64,000 nucleotides of DNA from an uncultured Oligoflexales bacterium (GTDB lineage: Bacteria > Bdellovibrionota_B > Oligoflexia > Oligoflexales > JAPPIL01), in assembly GCA_958296095.1 (NCBI GenBank), contig OY282434.1:1208001-1272000 (forward strand), read 5' to 3'. Within the stretch, counting starts at the first letter, position 1. Each line of letters opens with the position of its first letter. The notes under the pieces were generated by a model, which saw nothing but the letters and a program-made list of their open reading frames with translations, did not search any database and was not told the origin of the DNA. Of the stretch, positions 35,152 to 43,560 are shown piece by piece. Position numbers and translations under genes: made by a program.

Positions 35152-36567
35152 TCAGCGGTTGAGAAAGCATCTGAGACGATAAGTCACCAGCTCACGGCCA
35201 AGCAGCTCAAGCACAGGCAAAAGCTCTGGCGAGTCCTTGCTGCCCGTTACCAACACACGCAATGGCAAATACAGTTCTTTGGTTTTGAAACCGTTCTCCT
35301 GCTGCACGGCTTGCAGTTGTGCTTTGATGTTTGCCTGTGTCCATACCGTGAGGTTTTCCAGACGTGCACACAGATCAGCCAGTACTTGCGGCAGTTCGTC
35401 TCGTGGTTGTAGTGTTTCCAGCTGTGCCTGATAATCCTGCACCCCATCGAAAAAAAACGCTGCCTTGGCAAAAAATTGCGCAAAATTTTCTAGGCGGGTG
35501 CGTAGTAACGGGTAAATTCGGCGCAACTTTGTGTCATTAAGCACTTCCTCGCGCAAGTGCTGCACGAATGCGTCCTCATCCATATTTTGAATGTACTGCT
35601 GGTTGAGCCACAGCAGTTTCTGCATATCAAACACGGGGCCACCGAGATTAAGACGTTGCGGGGCGAAGGACTTGATCATCGTGTCGCGATCGCACACCTC
35701 GTGATCATGTTCAATGCTGCCGCCGATTAGGGCGAGGTAATTGACAAGTGCTGCGGGTAAAATCCCTAACTGCGCCAACAAACGCAGGGCAACGGGGTTT
35801 TTGCGTTTAGAAATTTTGGAATGATCGCGGTTGCGCAAAATCGGTAAATGCAAAAAACGCGGCGGCGTAAAACCTAAGGCCTCGTAAAGCACGACATGTT
35901 TGGGCGTAGAAGATAACCATTCTTCCGCACGAATGACATGACTTATCTGCATCGCCTGGTCATCGACAACGCTGGCGAGGTGATAGACAGGATAGCCGTC
36001 GGATTTCAGCAACACGGCATCATCGAGCTGGCTGTTGGCAACGCTTAGCTCACCGCGCAGCTCATCGTGAAATACTGTCGTGCCCGCAAGCGGCATCTTC
36101 AATCTGACCACCGACGGCACTCCCTGACGCTCTTGGCGGGCGACCGCATCAGGACTTAACGTGCGGCAATGGCGATCATAACGCGGCGTTTGCTTTTGCT
36201 GCCGTTGTGTCGCGCGCAGAGCTTCAAGACGCGCCGCGGAGCAAAAACAACGATAGGCATGTCTACCCTGCAACAGCGTTGCAATGCTGTCGCGGTAGAG
36301 TGGTAGGCGTTCCGACTGCCGATAAGGAGCATGCATCCCCCCCTGGTCGGGGCCTTCGTCGCAATCAATACCCAGCCAATGCAAACCCTCCAGCAAACGT
36401 CGCTCGCTGTCCTGCCTTAGGCGGGCGCGGTCGGTGTCTTCAAGGCGAAAGATAAGTTTGCCGCCGTTGCTGCGGGCATACAGAAAGTTAAACAGCGCGG
36501 TGAAGGCAAAGCCCACATGGGGATCGCCCGTCGGCGAGGGGGCAATTCGCACCCGCACATCGCTCAC
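35152..36567 (-). CDS. gltX: Glutamyl-tRNA synthetase
   Basis: 471 aa, class Ib synthetase charging tRNA-Glu (possibly also tRNA-Gln if the organism uses the amidotransferase route). The HIGH-type motif is HVGF after RIAPSPTGDP, and KMSKS is represented by SKISKRK. The zinc-type region includes CFCS near residue 100. GTG 36567 is chosen because GAGGAAGG lies just upstream; the frame extends to 36612 but enters the neighbouring lipoprotein gene. The 3' end abuts repeat cluster 6. Confidence 0.96.
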   Translation of the reverse strand: MSDVRVRIAPSPTGDPHVGFAFTALFNFLYARSNGGKLIFRLEDTDRARLRQDSERRLLEGLHWLGIDCDEGPDQGGMHAPYRQSERLPLYRDSIATLLQGRHAYRCFCSAARLEALRATQRQQKQTPRYDRHCRTLSPDAVARQERQGVPSVVRLKMPLAGTTVFHDELRGELSVANSQLDDAVLLKSDGYPVYHLASVVDDQAMQISHVIRAEEWLSSTPKHVVLYEALGFTPPRFLHLPILRNRDHSKISKRKNPVALRLLAQLGILPAALVNYLALIGGSIEHDHEVCDRDTMIKSFAPQRLNLGGPVFDMQKLLWLNQQYIQNMDEDAFVQHLREEVLNDTKLRRIYPLLRTRLENFAQFFAKAAFFFDGVQDYQAQLETLQPRDELPQVLADLCARLENLTVWTQANIKAQLQAVQQENGFKTKELYLPLRVLVTGSKDSPELLPVLELLGRELVTYRLRCFLNR

Positions 36568-36577
36568 CGCACCTTCC

Positions 36578-37141
36578 TCAATCGCATCCAACCTCTGCCG
36601 CGAGCCAAGCATTGATCTTCGCCAACGTCAGGTTGCCTTTTTCAGGATCGGACTGGTCACCCCCGCCATGCCCTGCACTGCTCTGATTGCTGATTTTAAC
36701 ATACAGCTTCTCGGCACTGGTAGCCTCCGCGCTTGCTTTTAGGTTGGCACGGTTCTGCTCTGCCAGCGTAGCATCGCCCTCTTCCTTAACCATCTCCAGA
36801 CCACCCGCCGCAGAAGCATGGCACATGTTGCAGGACTTGTCGATCGACGGTTGCACGTTCATTCTGAAAGCAGCCAGTGCGGCCCGCGCATCACACTGCG
36901 GCACATCACCTGTATCGTCGTCTTCGCAATTGCTCGTGTCTTCGCCCGGATCTTCGCCGCGACCTCCGCTTTCGCCATATTCTTCGCTAGCCTCGTTAGT
37001 GCTAGCCTGCTCGTCCTCGCTGGCATGACGTAGTCCGTCACCGGACGTTATGCTGTTACCCCTCTCGTCATCGCGGTAAGAAGAATCACAGGCTGACCAC
37101 ACGAACAGTGCCAGCAACGGCAGTATCAACTGTCTCCACAT
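36578..37141 (-). CDS. Lipoprotein with CxxCH (c-type heme-like) motif
   Basis: 187 aa. ATG 37141 with GGGAGG upstream gives signal LLALFVWSAC (Cys at about 18). An acidic Glu/Gly/Ser-rich linker (25-85) leads to a small domain with FRMNVQPSIDKSCNMCH: the CNMCH is a possible heme c site, typical of the lipoproteins with a planctomycete/deltaproteobacterial-style cytochrome c domain. A distal Met (LEMV) may be the second ligand; GHGGGD follows. Heme attachment would need the Ccm machinery, not visible here. It lies 10 bp before gltX on the same strand and is probably co-transcribed. Confidence 0.75.
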   Translation of the reverse strand: MWRQLILPLLALFVWSACDSSYRDDERGNSITSGDGLRHASEDEQASTNEASEEYGESGGRGEDPGEDTSNCEDDDTGDVPQCDARAALAAFRMNVQPSIDKSCNMCHASAAGGLEMVKEEGDATLAEQNRANLKASAEATSAEKLYVKISNQSSAGHGGGDQSDPEKGNLTLAKINAWLAAEVGCD

Positions 37142-37264
37142 CGCACACCTCCCCCATTCAACATTGCTCACCTCTAGACCTATTGTAAACGAATACACTC
37201 GGTTAGTGCCACCATTGAGTTTTTTTGTCAACCGCTACTCAGGCGAGCGAAAATTTGCAGAAAT

Positions 37265-38464
37265 TTAAATGTGGCTGCTTAGCGCTTGCAAACCGACGAG
37301 TGGTTCACCCTCAAGATACTTCAGACTTGCACCGCCACCCGTGGAGAGGTGGGCGAAGCCGTCGGCTAGTCCGCAGGCTTTAACTGCCGCAACCGAATCC
37401 CCGCCGCCAACAATGCTAGTGGCTTGGCTAGCATGACAAGCCGTGGCGATGGCATGGGTGCCGCGAGCGAAGTTTTGCCACTCGCACACTCCCATCGGTC
37501 CGTTCCACAAAATCGTGCCTGCACGAGCGATGACTGCACTGTAGTGGGCGCGGGTGCGCGGGCCGATGTCTAACCCGATCAGGTCGTCTGGCAAGTCAGA
37601 GCTGTCGATTTGCACAGGCGTGGCCAGCTCGGAAAATTCCCCCGCCGCGATGTGATCCTGTGGCAGGAGAATATTGACGCGTCTTTCCGCGGCGTGGTGC
37701 AGAATGGCGGTGATGAGTTCTTGGCGGGTATCGACCTTTGACTTGCCGACGTTGTGTCCCTGTTGACGCAGAAACGAATAGGCCATGCCACCACCGATGA
37801 GCACGTAGTGGCAGTACTTGAGCATGTTTAAGATGACGGCAATCTTATCGCTAACTTTCGCTCCGCCGATAATAAACACAAAGGGGCGATGCGCCGCGTG
37901 CATGACCTTATCTAGGGCGGCGAGTTCTGCACCGACCAACAAGCCTATGCCACACGCTTCTGGTGGAAACAGTGCAGGCATGCCAACCACCGATGCGTGT
38001 TTCCTGTGCAGTGTGCCAAAGGCATCGTTGACATAAACGTCGAAGCCTGTTGCCAAGCATTTAGCAAAGTCTGTTGTGTTTTGTTTTTCGCCTGCGTGAA
38101 AACGCAAGTTTTCCAGCAATAGCAGGGTCCCGCCCGTCTGCTGTGCCAGTGCTACAACGTTAGTCATGCCATAGTCACGCAGCAATACCACCTCTCGCTG
38201 CAGCAAGCGCGCCAAGCATGTTGCTACAGGCTCAAGCGAAAAGGCAGCATCGGGCTTGCCTGCCTGTGGTCTGCCGAGATGCGAAGCCAGCACTAGTAGT
38301 TTTGCCCGCGCTAGCACATACTTGATGCTCGGCAAAGCCGCAACCACACGACTGTCATCGACGACCTGACCACCACGTAGTGGCACATTGAAGTCAACCC
38401 GCATGAAAACCTTGCGGTCGTGCAAATCAAGTTCTGATAAGGGACGAACGCTGATGGTAGACAA
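37265..38464 (-). CDS. pgk: Phosphoglycerate kinase
   Basis: 399 aa, full length. Makes ATP from 1,3-bisphosphoglycerate in glycolysis. Diagnostic parts: RVDFNVPL (22-29), SHLGRP, LLLENLRFHAGE, VNDAFGTLHRKHAS, GGAKVSDKI, ILWNGPMGV and the nucleotide loop VGGGDSVAAV, plus STGGGASLKYLEG at the end. The start is a TTG at 38464, 8 nt after AGGAG; the apparent upstream extension reads through the tRNA-Ser gene. tpiA is 17 kb away, so the glycolytic genes are not in one operon. Confidence 0.97.
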   Translation of the reverse strand: MSTISVRPLSELDLHDRKVFMRVDFNVPLRGGQVVDDSRVVAALPSIKYVLARAKLLVLASHLGRPQAGKPDAAFSLEPVATCLARLLQREVVLLRDYGMTNVVALAQQTGGTLLLLENLRFHAGEKQNTTDFAKCLATGFDVYVNDAFGTLHRKHASVVGMPALFPPEACGIGLLVGAELAALDKVMHAAHRPFVFIIGGAKVSDKIAVILNMLKYCHYVLIGGGMAYSFLRQQGHNVGKSKVDTRQELITAILHHAAERRVNILLPQDHIAAGEFSELATPVQIDSSDLPDDLIGLDIGPRTRAHYSAVIARAGTILWNGPMGVCEWQNFARGTHAIATACHASQATSIVGGGDSVAAVKACGLADGFAHLSTGGGASLKYLEGEPLVGLQALSSHI

Positions 38465-38488
38465 GACAAGTACTCCTGTGAAGTTGAA

Positions 38489-38573
38489 CGGAGAGAGGGG
38501 GATTCGAACCCCCGGTGCCTTTCGGCACAACGGTTTTCAAGACCGTCACCTTCGACCGCTCGGACATCTCTCC
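38489..38573 (-). tRNA. serT: tRNA-Ser(UGA)
   Basis: The minus strand folds as a class II tRNA. The acceptor GGAGAGA pairs with TCTCTCC, with discriminator G. The anticodon loop CTTGAAA gives anticodon TGA, and there is a long variable arm (GTGCCGAAAGGCAC). The T arm GGGGGTTCGAATCCCCC is perfect. CCA is not encoded. It lies 25 bp upstream of pgk on the same strand. Confidence 0.97.
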
Positions 38574-38736
38574 GCGGACGGCAGTATCATATCCATCGAT
38601 AAGATTCTATCACGGGGACATGTGTGCAGATAATTTCCCGCTCCGCCTGGCACAAACGCGTCCCGCGTGGGACAGCAGGGGCATGGCTAAGGTCGCCGCA
38701 CGGCCCGCAACTCGCTGAACCGCAACGATTTTGTTT

Positions 38737-38752
38737 TTGGCACGTTTCTTGC
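38737..38752 (+). promoter_or_regulatory. Sigma54-like (-24/-12) promoter
   Basis: TTGGCACGTTTCTTGC matches the sigma54 consensus TGGCAC-N5-TTGC exactly, with the correct spacing between the GG (-24) and GC (-12) elements. It points to the right into a region with two hairpins and no good protein gene. No enhancer site or rpoN gene is visible in the window. Confidence 0.55.
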
Positions 38753-38763
38753 TTTATGGCACA

Positions 38764-38833
38764 GTGCTGTCGGCATCTGCCGATGGACAAGGGGTTTGGT
38801 GTTCCTCTGCTTGCAGGGGAACACCAGATAAGT
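38764..38833 (+). ncRNA. Candidate small RNA downstream of the sigma54-like promoter
   Basis: Transcription from the sigma54-like site would start near 38764. Two hairpins follow: TCGGCA/TGCCGA at 38770-38783, and a 13-bp stem GGTGTTCCTCTGC/GCAGGGGAACACC at 38798-38825 with one T-G pair. No T-run follows the second hairpin, so it is not a standard terminator. A 33-codon frame (ATG 38755 to TGA 38857) crosses it without a ribosome site. The rest of 38574-38875 shows nothing else. Confidence 0.3.
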
Positions 38834-38875
38834 GTTGATGGCTATGTTGCTGCCTGAGTTCCGATACTTAGTTCG

Positions 38876-39136
38876 TGCCCCCGTTGTCTTGGCACAAATC
38901 TCCGTTGTCTTGGCGAGGCGCAGCGGAGCTAGCCAATGCTTAGCGCAAGCCTCCGTTATCTTGGCGAGGCGCAGCCCTACCGAGAAACTCTCCCCCCGAA
39001 TAGGTGCAAGTACATGCCTTATGCAAAAGCATAATCTAACGACAATATGGCAGTATTTATGGTCGAGTTTTCGTACGGCCTCGCCCCGCCATTCATAAAG
39101 CTCTCGGTCAGCAAGAGGTGGGGGCAACAGCCGTGG
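38876..39136. repeat. Modular repeat cluster 7 (forward orientation)
   Basis: Shortest cluster and useful as a near-minimal unit. It has CCTCCGTTATCTTGGCGAGG modules, CCCTACCGAGAAACTCTCCC at about 38976, the palindrome TTATGCAAAAGCATAA, then GGTCGAGTTTTCGTACGGCC and an imperfect end AGCTCTCGGTCAGC near 39100. No gene. Confidence 0.88.
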
Positions 39137-39168
39137 AGTTGCCCCTTAATAAGAACACGGCGCAGCGT

Positions 39169-40041
39169 TCAGCTGCAATTGCCGAACGGTGCGGCGATGA
39201 ATTCGGAGGGATGATACATTAACACGCCGCTGCGGCAGTCTGGGCTTGTATCGGGACAATTGCCCGCGTCAATTTTTACTACGAGCACCATGCAACTATT
39301 GCCTTCCCAGGTGCGGTGGGGCTGGCTCATGATGGTTAGCTCCGTGCTGTCCTTCTCGGTGACGAATGCTACCGCAGCACTCTCCGAGCCGTATTCAGAG
39401 GCTACATACCAAGTGATGGTAGCTGATGCCGCGATGTTGCGATTAAATTTGAGTGTCCACTCGGCACGTGGCGGGTATGATTCGAGCACTACGTGAGTGA
39501 CAGGCTCAGTCAGTTGTGTCCATGCCGCAGAACTAGCAATCGGGAAGGTCTGTAGACGGAACTCATTACTGCCATGCGGCTTGTTGCGTACCAGCACTGC
39601 CAGTCGTGAGCACCGTGGTAGGTCACGGGTCAGAAAAACATTTTCGAAAACAAGCCGTTCCCCGTGCCATTTGCCGCCAACGCTACCTGCATCATCATCA
39701 CCTTTCCAACGCATCAGGGTAAAGGGCACAACGCTAGTTCCACCAGACAAGATCAACAACTCAACATCATTCCCCTGCAAAACCTGACCACTGGCATCCA
39801 CGATCTGCGCATAGAAACGAGAAAAACGTCCTACCTGTTGCGTGAGATTGCCGTCGAGCTCAACCTCGATTCCACCCGTAACACTCAGTCCATCGGGAAA
39901 CTCACCGCGGGCTAGCAAGTAATCCTGCACCGCGGCACGATCCCTGGCCGCGTCGCTACGGCAAGCAGTATCCTCGCTAGCCAAGAGCGTACCCGCCTGC
40001 AAACATAGCGCTACCACCATCAAACTCCGTCGTTTCAACAT
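39169..40041 (-). CDS. Exported protein of unknown function
   Basis: 290 aa. ATG 40041, with AGGAGAAG upstream, begins a cleavable signal peptide (LKRRSLMVVALCLQAGTLLA, cut near Ser). The mature protein is beta-rich, with FYAQIVDASGQVLQGNDVEL resembling a bacterial Ig-like fold and six cysteines likely in disulfides. No family recognised. It lies between two repeat clusters and appears monocistronic. Confidence 0.7.
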   Translation of the reverse strand: MLKRRSLMVVALCLQAGTLLASEDTACRSDAARDRAAVQDYLLARGEFPDGLSVTGGIEVELDGNLTQQVGRFSRFYAQIVDASGQVLQGNDVELLILSGGTSVVPFTLMRWKGDDDAGSVGGKWHGERLVFENVFLTRDLPRCSRLAVLVRNKPHGSNEFRLQTFPIASSAAWTQLTEPVTHVVLESYPPRAEWTLKFNRNIAASATITWYVASEYGSESAAVAFVTEKDSTELTIMSQPHRTWEGNSCMVLVVKIDAGNCPDTSPDCRSGVLMYHPSEFIAAPFGNCS

Positions 40042-40132
40042 AACACTTCTCCTAAAAATAAAATTAACCAACAACGGCTCGTACTACTAGCAAAAAAAAA
40101 ACGGAAGTAACCAAGAAAAATTTAATTTTTTA

Positions 40133-41530
40133 GCAATACGAGCAGAGTGGCCTGATGGCAAGAGGTGGGGGTAACCTCCGAGAAGGCTTGGGGGCAAGCA
40201 GAGAGGTTAGCAGGCAAGCCTGAATGCGATAGCAAGGGGTCCGAGGACAAGGAGCGAGGGAGCGAGAAAGCGGCAAACAGTCGTGCGCAGCGCAGCTGGG
40301 CGAGGCGCAGCCCTACCGAGAAACTTGGGGGCAAGGACACCACTTAGCCCAAACCTCCGTTATCTTGGCGAGGCGCAGCCCTACCGAGAAACTCGCCCCT
40401 GAGATAGGTGCAAGCACATGCCTTGTGCAAAGAAATAAACTGACTATGGTATTGGCAGTATTTATGGTCGAGTTTTCGTACGGCCTCACCTCGCCGTTCA
40501 CAAAGCTCTCTGTGGGCAAGTTTGAACGCAAGAGCAAGAGGTCTGATGACAAGCTTGAACGCAAGAGCAAGAGGTCTGAGGACGAGGAGCGAGCTAGGAA
40601 GCGAGCGATACAAAGAGCATCGCGTAGCGATGAGCTAGGAAGCGAGCGATACAAAGAGCATCGCGTAGCGATGAGCTAGGAAGCGAGCGATACAAAAAAG
40701 CCGCAGCGCAGCGAACGGCCTCGCCCCGCCATTCATAAAGCTCTCGGTAGGCAAGAGGTGTGGGCAACCGCCGAGAGACTTGGGTGCAAGCAGAGAGGGC
40801 GCGCAGAGTGGCCTGAGAACATGCAGCGAGCTAGCAAGCGAGCGATACAAAAAGCAGCGTAGCGAGCGAAGCGAGCTAGCAAGCGAGCGTTACAAAGAGC
40901 ATCGCGTAGCGATGAGCTAGGAAGCGAGCGATACAAAAAAGCCGTAGCGCAGCGAACGGCCTCGCCCCGCCGTTCATGGAGCTCTTGGTAGGCAAGAGGT
41001 CTAATGGCAAAGAGCGAGAGGCAAAGACCTTATTTAGCACAAATATCCGTTATCTTGGCGAGGCGCAGCCCTACCGAGAAACTCGCCCCTGAGATAGGTG
41101 CAAGCACATGCCTTGTGCAAAGAAATAAACTGAATGCAATAGCAAGAGGTCTGAGAACATGCAGCGAGCTAGGAAGCGAGCGATACAAAAAAGCCGCAGC
41201 GCAGCGAACGGCCTCACCTCGCCGTTCATGGAGCTCTCGGTAGGCAAGAGGTGTGGGCAACCGCGAGAAACCTGAGGACAGGCATAGGTTCTGAGGGCAA
41301 GCTTGAATGCAATAGCCGAGAGACTTGGGGGCAAGCAAGATACCTAGGGACAAGCCTGAACGCAATAGCAAGAGGTCTGAGAACAAGCAGCGAGAGGATG
41401 CAGAGAGACTAGAGGATAAGCAGCGAGCTAGGAAGCGAGCGTTACAAAAAGCAGCGTAGCGAGCGAAGCGAGCTAGGAAGCGAGCGTTACAAAAAAGCCG
41501 CGTAGCGCAGCGCAGCGAACGGTCTCGCCG
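40133..41530. repeat. Modular repeat cluster 8 (forward orientation)
   Basis: 1.4 kb, no gene. CCCTACCGAGAAAC at about 40312, 40379 and 41069; CTCTCGGTAGGC or variants at about 40505, 40738, 40980 and 41230. The module GAGCTAGGAAGCGAGCGATA is stacked several times (40590-40690, 40830-40940), with GCATCGCGTAGCGATG palindromes. It ends about 20 bp before the stop codon of the third large lipoprotein gene. Confidence 0.9.
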
Positions 41531-41548
41531 CGCACAGCTGAACTTACA

Positions 41549-43519
41549 TCAAAGCCCGAAGTTGATCGCGGCTGGGGCAACTCTGGAGTTGGTCGCCTGT
41601 GCGATGCCATCGAGGATGGTTAGCATGTCGTCGATACGTTTGGCTGCCGCGTAACCACCGGTAACTTCTGTCCAATTTTTTTCTGCAGTGAGCAGGGCAT
41701 GTGCAGGCAAGTAGCGTGACCAATCTGTAAGGGGCAAGGATAGGAAGGCGCTGACACCGACTACCTGAGCCGCGAGTTTTTCAATGCCTTTTTGCACCTC
41801 AATATCCTTTACCTCAACGTCGCGGGCGAGTTTGTCCACAATCTTATCTTCGTCGGTGACCGTAATCTTGTTGAGCTTGCTATACTTGAGTGTGTCTTTA
41901 CCGAGCCAAGGAAAGCCACGCAGAAATTTTACGCTGCCCTTGATGCCAAGGCTGAGCCTGTCCAGACCACCAGCAAATAGGCCGCCGCCTTCGTCGCGCT
42001 CCGCCCTCGCCTGCTCTGCCGCTGCCTCGGCCCTCTCCGTCACCGGGTCAGACTTGATTGCCGCGCCAACCTTTTCTTGCTGCGCGTCAATCTTGGGTCG
42101 CCTTTGGCTGGGGTTGTAGGACTTAATGCGCTCCTTCAGCGCTAACAAGGTCTCGTTCAACTTATTTTCATTCAGTCTTTTAACTTTTTTATCGCCAGCT
42201 TCCTTCGCGGCCTCGCGATACTTTTCAATGTCCTGCTTGATCTTTAAGATGGTTTTTTCTCCAGAGCCGAGATGGTCAGGATCGTCTCTCTTAACAACGT
42301 CGTCAATGCGTACCAGTTTCTCCACCAGCTCATCCTTGCCGAACTTAAGCCCGACGAAGACATTCTCCACCTTATTTATCTCTCTCTCCACTTTCTCTAT
42401 CCTGCTTTCCACTTCCCTTATCTCGCTGCTGTTGCTCCCGTCTGCTTTTTTCAGGTCGACGAGTTCCCTTTTGAGCCGAGCAAGTTCTGAGTTTTCGCCG
42501 TCGAGCAAGCTGAGCTCTTCTTGGCGGTGCTTCCACGTGCGCCAAGCCTTGCCAACGTCGGAACTTTCGTCAGCATCTGCCAAGGCTGCTTTCCCTTCGC
42601 CGGACAGCAGACGCAGACCCTCCTTGCTATGCACACGCTTGTAGATAGTGTCGGCATCTCTCTCTATCGCTTCCAATTTGCCTCCCAGCTCCTTCGCGTC
42701 TGCATCGCGCAATTCCTCCAGCTTCTTTTTCAGCGCGGCGATTTCCTGTGCCAAATCACGGATAGGCTTGCTGTTGAAACCCGAATCCTCGGCTGGTTGC
42801 AGTGCCTCGTACGCATCTTGTAGCAATTTTTCTGCTTCCGTTATCTTATCTACGCCTGTTTCTTCGTCGACCTTCAGTGTACTACTACTCGCATCCTTGA
42901 TAGCCTTGCGGGCTTTCTCGATGTTGCCCTCGACACTCTCGGCGTATTTTTCGGCAAAAGTAATAGCATCGGAGTTCTTAGCGAAAACCTCGCCACCGTC
43001 ACCATCAACGTTCTTCTTCAGCTCCCCCAGCTGCTTGGCCAGCACGAAATCGTTGCCAGCCTTCGCCCCCTCCACCTCCGCGATGTGGCTCTCCCACATC
43101 GCCCTACCGGTGAGACGATCTCTGGCTTTAGTTTTGACGTAGAAACGACCAATCTTGTAGATGAGAACACCTGCGATCGTGGCCCCTAGTCCCGCCGTTA
43201 CCCAGTTTCTGAATTTAGCCAACTTGGTGCCTGGTTTGCCAGGCACGTCGCGGAAAACCCTCTCTGTGCCATCCTCGTTGACCAGCGGGTTGACACACTC
43301 GTTAGCGAGAATTTCTGCGGTGTAGGTCTTGTGCAGACGGCAGAGACGAAACTGGTACGTGCCGTCATCCATCAGTGCTAGACCTAGCACGCGGGCGCGA
43401 TCACGCACAGCTTTGCTCTGCGCTACCTCTTGTGTGTCCACCGAACCACAGGCAACTGCAACTGACAGCAGTACCGCCAGCAATGCCTTGTCTTTAAGCT
43501 GCGATGCTTTGTCAATCAT
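41549..43519 (-). CDS. Large coiled-coil lipoprotein, paralogue 3 of a tandem family
   Basis: 656 aa. Lipobox SVAVAC (Cys24), ATG 43519 after GAGGAGGAG. The head carries LGLALMDDGTYQFRLC (Cys60), then Cys75 in CVNPLV. A single membrane helix lies at about 106-122 (VTAGLGATIAGVLIYKIGRF). Residues 130-540 are highly charged heptad-rich helix (Glu/Lys). The tail shares KGIEKLAAQVVGVSAFLSLP, LPAHA and RIDDMLTILDGIAQAT with paralogue 2. If the lipid and the helix both insert, the coiled coil would be cytoplasmic or the protein would loop in the inner membrane; topology is unresolved. Last gene of the three; 41 bp after paralogue 2. Confidence 0.8.
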   Translation of the reverse strand: MIDKASQLKDKALLAVLLSVAVACGSVDTQEVAQSKAVRDRARVLGLALMDDGTYQFRLCRLHKTYTAEILANECVNPLVNEDGTERVFRDVPGKPGTKLAKFRNWVTAGLGATIAGVLIYKIGRFYVKTKARDRLTGRAMWESHIAEVEGAKAGNDFVLAKQLGELKKNVDGDGGEVFAKNSDAITFAEKYAESVEGNIEKARKAIKDASSSTLKVDEETGVDKITEAEKLLQDAYEALQPAEDSGFNSKPIRDLAQEIAALKKKLEELRDADAKELGGKLEAIERDADTIYKRVHSKEGLRLLSGEGKAALADADESSDVGKAWRTWKHRQEELSLLDGENSELARLKRELVDLKKADGSNSSEIREVESRIEKVEREINKVENVFVGLKFGKDELVEKLVRIDDVVKRDDPDHLGSGEKTILKIKQDIEKYREAAKEAGDKKVKRLNENKLNETLLALKERIKSYNPSQRRPKIDAQQEKVGAAIKSDPVTERAEAAAEQARAERDEGGGLFAGGLDRLSLGIKGSVKFLRGFPWLGKDTLKYSKLNKITVTDEDKIVDKLARDVEVKDIEVQKGIEKLAAQVVGVSAFLSLPLTDWSRYLPAHALLTAEKNWTEVTGGYAAAKRIDDMLTILDGIAQATNSRVAPAAINFGL

Positions 43520-43560
43520 TCCGTAACTCCTCCTCTTCGAACAAAGTAAACTAGAGTGCC

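Noticed and set aside
38462-38530. N-terminal extension of phosphoglycerate kinase
   Set aside because: The upstream codons read antisense through spacer and the tRNA-Ser gene; AGGAG and TTG at 38464 mark the start.
38624-38857. 77-aa frame downstream of tRNA-Ser
   Set aside because: Spans the sigma54-like promoter and a long hairpin, no ribosome site, no recognisable protein; a small RNA is as likely.
40133-41530. CRISPR or integron array suggested by short repeated modules
   Set aside because: Module spacing is irregular, the intervening DNA is itself repeated, and no cas or integrase gene is present.
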